The notes below the pieces were generated by a model, which saw nothing but the letters and a program-made list of their open reading frames with translations, was not told where the DNA came from and ran no database searches. A stretch of 64,000 nt of DNA, taken from assembly GCF_000314895.2 (NCBI RefSeq), contig NZ_CM001773.1, forward strand, positions 3,152,227 through 3,216,226. Reading direction: 5' to 3'. Shown here piece after piece: positions 22,219 through 31,602 of this stretch. The stretch comes from Providencia sneebia DSM 19967. GTDB taxonomy: Bacteria > Pseudomonadota > Gammaproteobacteria > Enterobacterales > Enterobacteriaceae. The translations under genes were made by a program, and so were the position numbers. Position 1 is the first letter of the stretch; each line of letters opens with the position of its first letter.

Positions 22219-23781
22219 ATGAAGTCAGTATTACTGTGTACAATGATAGCTATCAGCGCAGCACCAGCGATAGCATCTCCCTGCAAAGAATTACCTTCTC
22301 AAGGAACGCAAGCAGGAACATTTGATGCCAATGGTAAAGTTTGTTTTCAATTTCCAGCGTTTAACGAGAATTATATTGTTGCAACATTAAATGGTGCCAC
22401 TGATGCACAGTTGCTAGATCAACAAAATCACGATTTACGCACATTGCTTGAAGCGGGCCCTGCTGATGGTGAAAAATCACTGCTATTTGCATTGCCAATT
22501 GGGCAAACATCGTCATTAATGTTATACGGAAATGAAGGTGCGAATTGGCATTTTAACTGGGATATCAAGGAAACCAAGCCATTAAACCGCGCGCAAAATC
22601 TTTATCCTATTAGCCCAACATTACAACAACTCACAAAAGAGTTGGCTACAGGTAAAACAACTGATGAATTTTGGAAGCAACAAAAAATTAATGGCACACC
22701 GCTTGTTGAGCCTATAGATGCCACACATAAGCGCGTCACCTTTTTGTGGCGAAGTGCTCGTGGTAATGTCTTTATTCTAGGGTCACCCGCAGGCGACCAT
22801 GACCCAATGTTTAAGCTTGGAGACTCCGATGTCTGGTTTCGTAGCTACGTTGTTCCCGCAGATACCCGAATGCAATATCAATTAGCCCCCGATGTTCCTA
22901 AAATAGCGGGAAACGCAAGAGATCAGCGTCGAGCAATTTTGGTTAGCGCACAAGCAGATCCACTTAATCCTCACACGATGAACATAGCAAAGGTTGATCG
23001 GTGGAATAAATCTTCATTATTAGATTTAAAACCAACTCGCTATTTTACTCAGGAAACTATGTCGCAACCTATACGCCACGGTTCTCTGACTCGTCATTCA
23101 TTGAAAAGTGAACGCCTTGAGAATAGCCGAGAAATTCTCTTATATAGTCCAAATGTTAATTCCCCAGCTAGTTGGACATTATTTTTATTTGATGGCCAAA
23201 TTTGGCAAGATAAATATCATACTGCTAACGTTCTGGATGCTCTCATTGCAAATCATCAATTACCGCCAGTTAATATCGTATTTATCGATAGTTTAGACAG
23301 TAAACGCCGCTCAGATGAACTACCCGCAAACCAACATTTTGCAGATTTTATGGCTCATGAATTATTACCTTGGGTAAAGCAAAATGGTATTCCTGTACAT
23401 GAAGGAAAAACAATTGTTGCAGGTGCCAGCTACGGAGGTTTAGCATCATCTTGGGTTGCGCTGCAATACCCAATGCTATTTAGCAATGTGTTAAGTCTTT
23501 CAGGATCTTATTGGTGGGCACCCGAAGGCGAAAAAGCAGGCTGGTTGATTCGTCAATATCAACAATCTCAGCATTACCCTGTCCGTTTTTGGATCCAAGC
23601 AGGGCTTTTTGAAGCTCAAGGCGTTGATGGCGGCATTTGGCGTAATAGCCAAGATCTTGAACAAGTGCTACGTGATAAAAAATATCGCACAAGCTTCCAT
23701 TCATGGTCAAGTGGGCATGATTACGCTGCTTGGGTTGAAGCTTTGGTGGATGGATTACGAGATCTTACCAAATCCAACTAA
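22219..23781 (+). CDS. Fes-like ferric-siderophore esterase with signal peptide (periplasmic)
   Basis: 520 residues: signal peptide (cleavage after AIA-S), an N-terminal domain like that of enterochelin esterases (about 20-280), and an alpha/beta-hydrolase domain with the nucleophile in GASYGG (near 402) and a candidate catalytic His in SSGHDYAAW near the end. The family hydrolyses ferric enterobactin-like trilactones to free iron. Classical E. coli Fes is cytoplasmic; this protein should be exported, like IroE or Pseudomonas PfeE. The strong start follows GAGGG about 7 nt upstream. It directly follows a TonB-dependent receptor, so receptor and esterase probably handle the same ligand. Confidence 0.85.
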   Translation: MKSVLLCTMIAISAAPAIASPCKELPSQGTQAGTFDANGKVCFQFPAFNENYIVATLNGATDAQLLDQQNHDLRTLLEAGPADGEKSLLFALPIGQTSSLMLYGNEGANWHFNWDIKETKPLNRAQNLYPISPTLQQLTKELATGKTTDEFWKQQKINGTPLVEPIDATHKRVTFLWRSARGNVFILGSPAGDHDPMFKLGDSDVWFRSYVVPADTRMQYQLAPDVPKIAGNARDQRRAILVSAQADPLNPHTMNIAKVDRWNKSSLLDLKPTRYFTQETMSQPIRHGSLTRHSLKSERLENSREILLYSPNVNSPASWTLFLFDGQIWQDKYHTANVLDALIANHQLPPVNIVFIDSLDSKRRSDELPANQHFADFMAHELLPWVKQNGIPVHEGKTIVAGASYGGLASSWVALQYPMLFSNVLSLSGSYWWAPEGEKAGWLIRQYQQSQHYPVRFWIQAGLFEAQGVDGGIWRNSQDLEQVLRDKKYRTSFHSWSSGHDYAAWVEALVDGLRDLTKSN

Positions 23782-23922
23782 ATTTATGATAAGTAAAATA
23801 TTCTAATATAGAACTGGTCTAGTAATAAGCTGATCCAGTAAATATGATTAGTCTGTACTAGATTATATTCTACGCCAAAATATTTTTTCTTAGAATACGA
23901 TAACTGATTTAAAACGAGAATC

Positions 23923-23948
23923 TTAAAGGGGAGTTACCTCCCCTTTAA
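23923..23948. terminator. Bidirectional terminator between esterase gene and tehB
   Basis: Perfect 11-bp stem TTAAAGGGGAG/CTCCCCTTTAA with a TTAC loop between two convergent genes. Confidence 0.85.
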
Positions 23949-23963
23949 TGAATTGAATTGAAT

Positions 23964-24833
23964 TTAATTCTTTTTCTTCGCTATTAACGTAGCAAAGTTA
24001 AGCCCAATACGGTTGCCTTTATCATCTGTTTTATGAAGATGACCAAGGTCTTCATTATATTTAAGAATATCCCAATCTTTATAATATTCTGTCAATTCCC
24101 CAGATTTTAGGTAAGATTTAAACGGAATAAACTCTACGGGTGCATCTGGCGTTTCAACAGGGCAAACAATCAAATTAATACCACCGGGTAAGGTATGAGC
24201 TTGCATATCAGCAATAACACTCGCAATATTTTCACGTTGCAAAAACATTAATACAACGGTCGAAATAATAAGGTCATAATCCCCTTTTATTTGATGACTG
24301 TTAATATCGTAGATCGCTGTCTTAATATTCTCTATACCTGATTGTTTCTTCACAAAATCGATAGCTTGAATATGTTGCGCATTAATGTCTACAGCGGTGA
24401 CATCATAGCCTTTTTGGGCAAGATAAAAACTATTACGACCGCGGCCAGAGCCAAGATCTAGTACTTTACCTGGCTGCGATAGGTTATTTTCACATAAATA
24501 TCTGACTTCTGAATGCGGTATTGTTAAACCATATTCTTTATAAAATTTAATTTCTGGATCGCATAAAAAAGAGAGCTGGCATTGCATATCATCACTACAA
24601 GACGAAATTCTGTGCCAAACTTGAGGATCAATTAATGGGGGTTGGTGATTTACATCAAATGTAAACTGCTGCTCACGACCATCATCTGAAAAAATAATAA
24701 AATCCAGATTTCCTTTTAAGACCCGAAGCTGCGCATAAGTACCTTCTTTTGTGTTGTGACGCTCTTGAAACATCGAAGGAAGAGAAGATTTATCCCATAC
24801 TGGCATAACCTTATAACTAACTAGCTCGCTCAT
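23964..24833 (-). CDS. tehB: TehB-type SAM-dependent methyltransferase with N-terminal cupin-like domain
   Basis: 289 residues. The first 90 form the TehB/YeaR-like beta domain (GTYAQLRVLKG, DPQVWHRI); the rest is a class I methyltransferase with the SAM motif VLDLGSGRGRNSFYLA near 125 and acidic VDIN. Fused TehB proteins of this length occur in Haemophilus, whereas E. coli TehB lacks the first domain. The family methylates tellurite or selenium compounds and confers resistance when expressed; the normal role is unclear. Start 24833 has GGTGA 5 nt upstream; a Met seven codons earlier lacks a Shine-Dalgarno. No tehA is adjacent. Confidence 0.88.
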   Translation of the reverse strand: MSELVSYKVMPVWDKSSLPSMFQERHNTKEGTYAQLRVLKGNLDFIIFSDDGREQQFTFDVNHQPPLIDPQVWHRISSCSDDMQCQLSFLCDPEIKFYKEYGLTIPHSEVRYLCENNLSQPGKVLDLGSGRGRNSFYLAQKGYDVTAVDINAQHIQAIDFVKKQSGIENIKTAIYDINSHQIKGDYDLIISTVVLMFLQRENIASVIADMQAHTLPGGINLIVCPVETPDAPVEFIPFKSYLKSGELTEYYKDWDILKYNEDLGHLHKTDDKGNRIGLNFATLIAKKKN

Positions 24834-24909
24834 ATCATCACCATTAAGTTGCATATTAAATACATCTTATAACTTTATTTGTATATCTGCAAAGATTTCA
24901 TAAAGTAAT

Positions 24910-24942
24910 GATAGAAGGCTTGATAGAAATCAACCTTCTATC
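24910..24942 (-). terminator. Terminator of the Ntn-hydrolase gene with alternative pairing
   Basis: GATAGAAGG (24910-24918) pairs with CCTTCTATC (24934-24942), enclosing TTGAT/ATCAA. A further AGGATAGAAGG copy at 24992-25002 could pair with 24934-24944 instead, so two structures compete downstream of the stop codon. No long T-run is present. Confidence 0.55.
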
Positions 24943-25012
24943 CTCATCCCTATTCTAATACCAAATCGGCATAAGATAATTGAAATATGCAAGGATAGAA
25001 GGTGAATAAGAA

Positions 25013-26092
25013 TTAGTAACCTAATTGTTTAGCTGATAGACCTAAAAACTCAAAAGGTTTACTCTCAACATATTTGCTAGTTGCATCACCAGAAAATATA
25101 TTGCTCTGCTCCTTACCTAAATCTAATTTTTTCACTTTACCTGTTTCGGCTGAAAAATCGATATTATTCAAGTTGGTCCAAAAAGTATTGGAAGTCATGG
25201 TGGATTCAAAGAAATAAAGCTTACGTTTATGATCGGCTAATGTCCGCCAGCGTGTTGATGATATTTCAGGAGAATCAGCACTCGAAATTCCATAAGGAAC
25301 AGAAACATTACGGATCACACTGATAACACTTGCTACTGCTTTATCTGGTGTCGTTTTCTGTGGGATAGCATTAATATAGAATTGGGCACGAGCAAATCTA
25401 TCAGCTGAACGATTTGTTCCAGGTAATACCGTCATTCCACCTATTCCTTGCCAATATTCCTGCATTGCTAATTGTTTTTCATAGATAGGTGAGTTTGTCA
25501 TGACTTGATACTGACGGCTATGATGAATAACTTGCTTACCATCAATATATTCTATAATTGCACTATCGCCACTTGCATCAGATAAAGACAAATGTAATGT
25601 CGCTAAACGGTCTTGTCTTGGTACATTATCAGTCATCACTATTAGTGGTGTTTTTTCAAGTGACTCAACAGCTTCAGCAACTGTGGCATAATTATCTAAC
25701 ATATATTGTGCCCACAAGGAGATAGATAATGCAGGTTGTTTATTCTCTGCTGAAGGATATTTTGACTCAGCTAACCATAATAAATTAGCGACTAAGCCTT
25801 TCTCATTAATACCATCTGTTGTTGATATGTCATAGCCTGATGCAATAACGCTACCATACTTTGATTTCCATTTAAGGGAATCTGGACCTGCAGCACCGTC
25901 TCGCACCATGCCTCTTGGGAAAATCCATAAATTGGTATCAATCTCATATTTCCAATCCATGGTTCTTGCGGTCATGATTTGTTGTTCTTCACCTAAATAA
26001 ACCACCCGAGTACAAGCTTGAGTAACAACTGATGGAACATACACCGCTGCCGCTGTCAGTAATGCAACCACGCTTTTTTTTACAAATGACAT
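25013..26092 (-). CDS. Linear amide C-N hydrolase, choloylglycine hydrolase / penicillin V acylase family (periplasmic)
   Basis: 359 residues: a signal peptide ending TQA, then Cys27, which becomes the N-terminal nucleophile of this Ntn-hydrolase family (CTRVVY, then MTARTMDW with the conserved Arg and Asp, then GINEKGL and an Asn in MTNSP). AGGAGG precedes the ATG. Relatives cleave bile-salt conjugates, penicillin V, or, in Gram-negative plant and soil bacteria, N-acyl homoserine lactones; the Gram-negative exported form here resembles the latter group, but the substrate cannot be fixed from sequence. Monocistronic in appearance. Confidence 0.9.
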   Translation of the reverse strand: MSFVKKSVVALLTAAAVYVPSVVTQACTRVVYLGEEQQIMTARTMDWKYEIDTNLWIFPRGMVRDGAAGPDSLKWKSKYGSVIASGYDISTTDGINEKGLVANLLWLAESKYPSAENKQPALSISLWAQYMLDNYATVAEAVESLEKTPLIVMTDNVPRQDRLATLHLSLSDASGDSAIIEYIDGKQVIHHSRQYQVMTNSPIYEKQLAMQEYWQGIGGMTVLPGTNRSADRFARAQFYINAIPQKTTPDKAVASVISVIRNVSVPYGISSADSPEISSTRWRTLADHKRKLYFFESTMTSNTFWTNLNNIDFSAETGKVKKLDLGKEQSNIFSGDATSKYVESKPFEFLGLSAKQLGY

Positions 26093-26442
26093 ACTACCTC
26101 CTAAGCCCTAAATAAAACTAATAAATTGAAATAGATTAAGTAGATAAAATAATTAAATATAATAATAAATTATTTCATTATCCGACTTCAGTATGTCCTT
26201 TTTCTTACTCAATTTATATGTCAATTTTGAATAGATAATCTATTATTTCTAATAAGAAAATTATAGAAGATTTATAACAGATAAACATAATTTATTGCTC
26301 ATCTGAAACATCCAATAACAATTAAATTACTTTTGTATGGATTTGCATAGAAGAGGTAAATCTATTTAAAAATGCTTGATAGATTATAATAATTGGCGTG
26401 ATACAGCACCCCATCAATATTAATAGGATGCTATCTTAATGG
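26093..26442. other. AT-rich intergenic region
   Basis: 350 bp without coding signal. A weak imperfect hairpin (AGCACCCC/GGATGCT) at 26405-26432 may end the unknown anchored-protein gene. Confidence 0.35.
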
Positions 26443-27261
26443 CTATGTATTTGTGTTATTAGAGGAAGAGAAAAGCGTGCGCAAAAATGCCGCTTTCTGT
26501 TGATTATCTGGGATCTCTAATGCCTGCCCATAAAAATAGATCATAGTCTGGCATGTAAGAGCAGGCTGAAGTTTAGCTTTATCTAAATCACCAAGAAGTA
26601 AAACTGAATTACCGTATTCCTTTATGACCTTTTGTTGAATATCCTTCAAAATAGCTGTCTGTTCTTCAATTGGTAATATAGATTGCTGAATACCTGATTC
26701 GCTGGAAATTAACAATTCATTCGTTGCATCAAGTCGCTCAACCAGATTTTCGCTATTTTTTTCTGGCAATGTCATGTCTGTTGAGTCACGCAAGTCGGGA
26801 AATAGAGAATAAAAACACGATTTCCCAGACGGATCAGACTCTAACAAGTTAGATAAATATTCATTCATTTTCAGAGTGAAATTAATCACAGCGTCATCTG
26901 AAGCATAAGGCATTCTTTCCAGAACCAATTTCATTGAGCTGCCAGTAATTTGATCATACATTTGACGAGTCAACTTTTCATTTGACGGGTCATAGGTATG
27001 AATCGCTAACTCAATACTTTGGAATGTTTCAGGGCTAATTTGCTTAATAGTGATAAGAATAGGCAGTTTTTTTTCTAGGTTTGCCAAGATTTTTGCTTGT
27101 GCAGGAGTTAACGGATCTATCGATACAATTGGCGTAGCATCACTTTCTGTTTGCACTGAAAGAGAATTATTATCTTTACCCAGCCAAGAAAAAACTAAAG
27201 CAAAAGCGATAAAAATAAGCACTACTACAATTGCAGTTTTGCGTGAACTCATTGTTTTCAA
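26443..27261 (-). CDS. Unknown protein with one N-terminal membrane anchor
   Basis: 272 residues (269 from the ATG at 27252). A single hydrophobic segment at residues 10-27 (IVVVLIFIAFALVFSW) is followed by a polar, helix-rich domain predicted to lie in the periplasm, with two cysteines (SCFYS and TCQTM). I do not recognise a family. The start is ambiguous: AGGGG lies 6 nt before a TTG at 27261 but 15 nt before the ATG, so TTG is a real possibility. Codon use resembles its neighbours, and it stands as a single gene between two intergenic regions. Confidence 0.7.
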   Translation of the reverse strand: MKTMSSRKTAIVVVLIFIAFALVFSWLGKDNNSLSVQTESDATPIVSIDPLTPAQAKILANLEKKLPILITIKQISPETFQSIELAIHTYDPSNEKLTRQMYDQITGSSMKLVLERMPYASDDAVINFTLKMNEYLSNLLESDPSGKSCFYSLFPDLRDSTDMTLPEKNSENLVERLDATNELLISSESGIQQSILPIEEQTAILKDIQQKVIKEYGNSVLLLGDLDKAKLQPALTCQTMIYFYGQALEIPDNQQKAAFLRTLFSSSNNTNT

Positions 27262-27420
27262 AAGATACCCCTGCTTCTTATCCCAAATTACTTAGCAATT
27301 ATCCAAAATAAGGAAAAATAACTCGATATAAGTAATAAATATCACTTAATTTACAACATATTGTATTACGTTATAATACTAATTAGCTATAGAAAAATAG
27401 AATTATACCAATATTCAATA

Positions 27421-27452
27421 ATAAAAAACCCCAGTATAAAATTATACTGGGG
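27421..27452 (-). terminator. Terminator of yceJ-yceI
   Basis: Perfect 10-bp stem CCCCAGTATA/TATACTGGGG (27429-27438 and 27443-27452); on the minus strand it is followed by TTTTTTATTATT. Confidence 0.92.
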
Positions 27453-27483
27453 CTATTTAATGCATTTTTTCGTAGAAAACGAA

Positions 27484-28062
27484 TTATTTAGCTTGAACAC
27501 CTTCAACAGAAATTAATAATTCGACTTCTTGTGATTTTGGACCAAGGTCTGATTTTATATTAAATTCTTTTAGCTTAATATTACCTTGTGCCTCAAACCC
27601 TGCACGGTATCCACCCCATGGATCTTTACCTTCACCCATGAGTTTTGCATCCAAAGTAATTGGCTTGGTAACACCATTTAGCGTGAAATCACCCGTGATT
27701 TTATAGACTTCACCTTCTTTTTTCACATCTGTTGATACAAATTTAGCTTCAGGGAATTTCGCCGAATTTAAGAAATCAGCGCTGCGTAAATGTTTATCAC
27801 GCTCTGCATGGTTAGTATCAATGCTTCCCGTTTTAATGGTTACTTCAACTTTATCTTTTGCTGGATCTTTTGCATCATAAGTGAAACTACCATCAAAATC
27901 TTTGAAACTACCATATACCCAGCTGTAACCTAAATGCTGAATACGAAATTCAATAAATGCATGTTGGCCTTGTTTGTCAAATTGGTAAGTTTCAGCCAAT
28001 GCAGAACCCGCTGTTAAAAATAGAGCACCCGTAGTCAGACCCAGAATCGTTTTCTTAAACAT
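27484..28062 (-). CDS. yceI: YceI-family periplasmic lipid-binding protein
   Basis: 192 residues with a signal peptide ending SALA-E and the YceI lipocalin-like barrel: [43 protein letters not shown] and [10 protein letters not shown]. Relatives bind long polyisoprenoids such as ubiquinone-8 in the periplasm and are base- or osmotically induced. It follows the cytochrome b561 gene by 18 bp, the same yceJ-yceI order as in E. coli, and is closed by a strong terminator. Function beyond isoprenoid binding is not established. Confidence 0.93.
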   Translation of the reverse strand: MFKKTILGLTTGALFLTAGSALAETYQFDKQGQHAFIEFRIQHLGYSWVYGSFKDFDGSFTYDAKDPAKDKVEVTIKTGSIDTNHAERDKHLRSADFLNSAKFPEAKFVSTDVKKEGEVYKITGDFTLNGVTKPITLDAKLMGEGKDPWGGYRAGFEAQGNIKLKEFNIKSDLGPKSQEVELLISVEGVQAK

Positions 28063-28080
28063 ATCTATTCTATCTCCACA

Positions 28081-28638
28081 TTAATTATCGGGATTAAAGC
28101 CCAACATTCTTTTTAAAGTAATATCACGATCAAAAAAGTGATGTTTCAATGCTGCAAATGCATGCAAAAGGGATAACAAAACAACTGCCCAAGCTAAATA
28201 AAGATGAATGTCACCCGCTGTATCCGCTTGTGTTGCAGAACCTGTAAATAAAGCAGGAACATCAAACCAACCAAAAACACTTATTGGCTGCCCATCTGCT
28301 GTCGAAATTAAATATCCACTAATTAAAATACTAAATAAAATAATATAAATTAGAAGTTGTGCAATGCTTGAACTAATTCGTGTTATACGGCTATAGCTAG
28401 CCAATGGCTTTGGTGGTGGAGAAATAAAACGCCAAATCACACGAAATGCCATAATAATAAATAATAAAATTCCTATACTTTTATGGATCTCAGGAGCTTG
28501 ATGGTACCAAGAATCGTAATAGCCTAAAGATACCATCCATAAGCCCAATGCAAACATTGCATATACTGTAATGGCGACTACCCAATGTATGAGTAATGAT
28601 AAGTGCCCATAGCGAGTAGCACTATTTTTCCACTGCAT
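28081..28638 (-). CDS. yceJ: Cytochrome b561-family membrane protein
   Basis: 185 residues with four membrane helices. Heme-ligand histidines are seen in LLIHWVVA, EIHKSIGILLF, DIHLYLAW and LLHAFAALKHH, the pattern of bacterial cytochrome b561. Probably moves electrons between the quinone pool and a periplasmic partner; operon linkage to the isoprenoid-binding YceI suggests related substrates (inference). The 432-bp gap upstream (28639-29070) is AT-rich and holds only promoters as far as I can see. Confidence 0.92.
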   Translation of the reverse strand: MQWKNSATRYGHLSLLIHWVVAITVYAMFALGLWMVSLGYYDSWYHQAPEIHKSIGILLFIIMAFRVIWRFISPPPKPLASYSRITRISSSIAQLLIYIILFSILISGYLISTADGQPISVFGWFDVPALFTGSATQADTAGDIHLYLAWAVVLLSLLHAFAALKHHFFDRDITLKRMLGFNPDN

Positions 28639-29070
28639 AATTAATAACCTTATAAATTTAAAGGTAACTGTTTTAAACTGCTATTAATAATAAGGGGATT
28701 TAAGATTGATTCCTATCCCTATCTTAAACAAATATTTTGTTTAAGATATTCAAATACTATCAACCAGAATAAGATTTCTGCTATTTATTATTTTAATTAC
28801 ATTAAAATAATCCAGTATTGGTAAACTTATCTTTTATATTTGTAAAATTAAGAAACAAATTACAATTAGAAAGTCTAATTCAACATTTTTTGTTATAAGC
28901 TATAATTATTAATTATAAAATAAAATGGCTAATACAATTAGCCTAGTCCAATATTAGATTAAATCAACTCTATTATACATATCATAATATGATGTAGATT
29001 AAGTAATCACTTGCAGTAAGTAAACTTTATATGGTTTTATACAAATAATATAAATATAGTGGGTCATATT

Positions 29071-29700
29071 ATGTATAAACTTTGGATAGCGAATAAAAAT
29101 TACTCGTCATGGTCTTTACGCCCTTGGATCCTACTAAAAGCACTAAATATCCCTTTTGAAGAAAAGCTATGCTACTTCGAGAATGGGAAAAGTAGTTATG
29201 AAAAATTTAAACAATTCTCACCCACCGGTTTAGTTCCTTGCTTAATAGATGAAGAACTGATTGTTTGGGATTCTCTCGCTATCTGCGAATATATTGCAGA
29301 AGAGTATCCCCAAGTATGGCCTGTTAGCAAAACAGCTCGGGCATGGGCAAGAAGTGCTAGTGCTGAAATGCATTCAGGTTTCACCGCTCTTCGCCAACAA
29401 TGCCCGATGAATTGTAAACATCAAGCTCCTTTAGATACCCTTTCCCATGAATTGCAATCTGATTTAAATCGTCTTCAACAGCTCTGGCTGTATGGATTAA
29501 ATAATTACGGCGGGCCGTGGCTTGCGGGCGATAAATTTACAGCTGTGGATGCTTTTTTTGCACCTGTAGCACTTAGAGTTAATAGCTATCAACTCACAAT
29601 AAATGAAGCTGCACAAAGGTGGATTAACCAAATAGTTGCTCTCCCAGCGATGCAAGAATGGTTCAATGCAGGTGTTGCGGAACCCGAAATAGATCATTAG
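29071..29700 (+). CDS. Glutathione S-transferase family protein
   Basis: 209 residues. An N-terminal thioredoxin-like domain carries NKNYSSWSLRPWILLKAL, with a Ser as the likely catalytic residue, and the cis-proline/glutathione patch GLVPCL then VWDSLAICEYIAEEYP; the C-terminal all-helical domain has GPWLAGDKFTAVDAFFAPV. This is the zeta/beta-like bacterial GST pattern. The start is ATG 29071 with GTGGG about 8 nt upstream; a GTG four codons earlier is less likely. Substrate unknown; single gene. Confidence 0.9.
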   Translation: MYKLWIANKNYSSWSLRPWILLKALNIPFEEKLCYFENGKSSYEKFKQFSPTGLVPCLIDEELIVWDSLAICEYIAEEYPQVWPVSKTARAWARSASAEMHSGFTALRQQCPMNCKHQAPLDTLSHELQSDLNRLQQLWLYGLNNYGGPWLAGDKFTAVDAFFAPVALRVNSYQLTINEAAQRWINQIVALPAMQEWFNAGVAEPEIDH

Positions 29701-29708
29701 TCAATTCA

Positions 29709-29745
29709 AAACTGCTGGATCATGATGCTCACCAGCAGTTTAATT
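29709..29745. terminator. Terminator after the glutathione transferase gene
   Basis: Perfect 10-bp stem AAACTGCTGG/CCAGCAGTTT with a 13-nt loop, flanked by ATTCAAA/TTTGAAT. It sits between convergent genes and may act in both directions. Confidence 0.8.
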
Positions 29746-29828
29746 TGAATGAGAAACAATCACCTGTACGAACATCAAAATTACTTTTTAATCTATTTGG
29801 CTACTATTTATTCTTTTACCAATGAATA

Positions 29829-30446
29829 TTAAAGACTTTCATCCCAAGGGTCTGCTGTCATAACATCACCATCCGGTGTATGAAGCGTAACTTGATCGTT
29901 GTTAAACCATTCTGCTAATGAAAACCCACCTTTCGGTGTCTCAACATGAATATCAATCCGACATAGTGGAGTATTCGCTTTAATCGCAAACTCGGCAAAA
30001 TCTTCTTTTTTCTGACGTGTCGGGCAGCGAATTAACACATCGAGATCGCAATCAGCCAGCATGCTTTGAATATCAGTAACTAATGTATAAGCACAACTTC
30101 CGGTAACGGCCCATTTCCAAGGCCATTTATGTTGAGATAACAACAACAATATTTGCACAGGAGGCAAAGCGATAAACATTGAACGTTGCAATTCACGTGA
30201 ATTAGAAACTAATGACTCTACATTCATAACGTGGGTAATTGCAGACTTATCAATTTCAGTCACAACTCGCTGGGAAGGCTTAATTCCTCTAATTCCCACA
30301 ACTAATTTTCCATCAGCTGCAGATTCTCTTCGAACAACTAAAGGTAATTGGCTGTTCCACTGAGAGCTCACCCATTCAGGTAATGATGCTATAGGTAAAT
30401 CATCAAGACTATTGACCCAAACAAAATCATGGGGATTCACTTGCAT
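29829..30446 (-). CDS. mdcG: Phosphoribosyl-dephospho-CoA transferase (malonate decarboxylase holo-ACP synthase), orphan
   Basis: 205 residues with the MdcG layout: NPHDFVWVNSLDDLP at the start, LPLVVRRE, GIRG, a nucleotidyltransferase-like core with AVTGSCAYTLVT, the Asp pair in DCDLDVLIR, DIHVETPKGGFSLAEW and the ending DPWDESL. MdcG attaches the dephospho-CoA-derived prosthetic group to the acyl-carrier subunit MdcC of malonate decarboxylase. None of mdcA-F is in the window, so either the partners are elsewhere or this is a retained orphan serving a different carrier. Confidence 0.85.
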   Translation of the reverse strand: MQVNPHDFVWVNSLDDLPIASLPEWVSSQWNSQLPLVVRRESAADGKLVVGIRGIKPSQRVVTEIDKSAITHVMNVESLVSNSRELQRSMFIALPPVQILLLLSQHKWPWKWAVTGSCAYTLVTDIQSMLADCDLDVLIRCPTRQKKEDFAEFAIKANTPLCRIDIHVETPKGGFSLAEWFNNDQVTLHTPDGDVMTADPWDESL

Positions 30447-30632
30447 TATCTATTCCTTATTCTTTTTCTAAATTGCCGACTTGCTCTTAGGATTATTATG
30501 CACTTTTAACAATATGAAGAACCAATTTTATATTCCACCATTGATACCCAAGAAGGCGATTCACTCTTTTTTATGATAACATAATCTATTGTTTATAAAG
30601 AATAAATACAATCATATTATGAGCATTTCATT

Positions 30633-31601
30633 ATGAGAAAAATACCAGCGATTCATGATGGCATAATGTATAGTGGTTGCATGCTACTCAGTGCCGTAAT
30701 AGCTTTCACCTTCTTAGGGGTACAAGCTTCAATGTGGGCAGCATTCTCAACTCTGTATGCCTTTAACCTCTTCAATGCAGCTAAAGAGTATAAAAACTAT
30801 TTATATACTGCTTTTTGGTTAGCAATGATTATGTTGTCCATTTTTATTGGTGATACTTTACGCCTAGGAACCAGTTTTTACATTTATCTTGCCGTATTTT
30901 CATTTGTCTACTACCAACTCTATGGCACAGACCCTGTCATGGATTTGACAATGAAATTTATGATTATCATGTCAACTATTGGAACAATTCTACCCGATAT
31001 ATCAGAAAGCCTCGCACTAGGCTTTCTTATTGGTAGTAGCGTAACGCTAATCATCTATTATATTTTTAGCAAAAAAGCACATCAGCACCCAATAGTAACT
31101 GGCAGCTTAATCGAGCAAAATTTATTTACCTTGCGTAAGCATATCATTCCACGGTCAATGACTTACACAATTGGTCTATTGCTAACGATTGCCATACCCA
31201 GAATGCTTGAATTTGGTCACTTCTACTGGACATTATTAACTTTTGTATTTGTTTTACATCCCAAATCAGAAGGAATAGTCCATATCACATTTCAACGGGT
31301 TATTGGCAGCCTACTATCGGTAGTTTTACTCTATTTTTTATTTAATACACCATTGATGCCATATATTGGTCTGGTGTCCATTATACTCTTTGCTTTTCTA
31401 ATGCCGATGAGTTCTCACCATGGCTATACTTTTATGACATTTGTTGTCACTAGCCTCATTCTTTCCATCATTGAATTAGTGATTTATTGGGGACATCCTG
31501 CTTATGTATTATTATTTGATAGAGTGACAGAAACTGCACTTGGCGGTGGAATCGCGATATTAATTAGTATTATCTTAAAGTTATTTAGAGATGCAAAATA
31601 A
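30633..31601 (+). CDS. FUSC-type inner-membrane protein
   Basis: 322 residues with two sets of about four to five membrane helices separated by a short polar linker near residue 165. The segments TFQRVIGSLLSVVLLYFLF and DRVTETALGGGIAILISI match the repeated R-x-x-x-T/G-x-x-G signature of FUSC/aromatic-acid-exporter proteins, here without the large cytoplasmic domain of YccS or AaeB. Likely an efflux or permease-like protein; substrate unknown. Weak Shine-Dalgarno; ATG 30633 gives an N-terminus that begins just before the first helix. Own terminator downstream. Confidence 0.75.
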   Translation: MRKIPAIHDGIMYSGCMLLSAVIAFTFLGVQASMWAAFSTLYAFNLFNAAKEYKNYLYTAFWLAMIMLSIFIGDTLRLGTSFYIYLAVFSFVYYQLYGTDPVMDLTMKFMIIMSTIGTILPDISESLALGFLIGSSVTLIIYYIFSKKAHQHPIVTGSLIEQNLFTLRKHIIPRSMTYTIGLLLTIAIPRMLEFGHFYWTLLTFVFVLHPKSEGIVHITFQRVIGSLLSVVLLYFLFNTPLMPYIGLVSIILFAFLMPMSSHHGYTFMTFVVTSLILSIIELVIYWGHPAYVLLFDRVTETALGGGIAILISIILKLFRDAK

Positions 31602-31602
31602 C

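Noticed and set aside
29059..29070. GTG start four codons upstream for the glutathione transferase
   Set aside because: The GTG is part of the likely ribosome-binding site (GTGGG) of the ATG at 29071.
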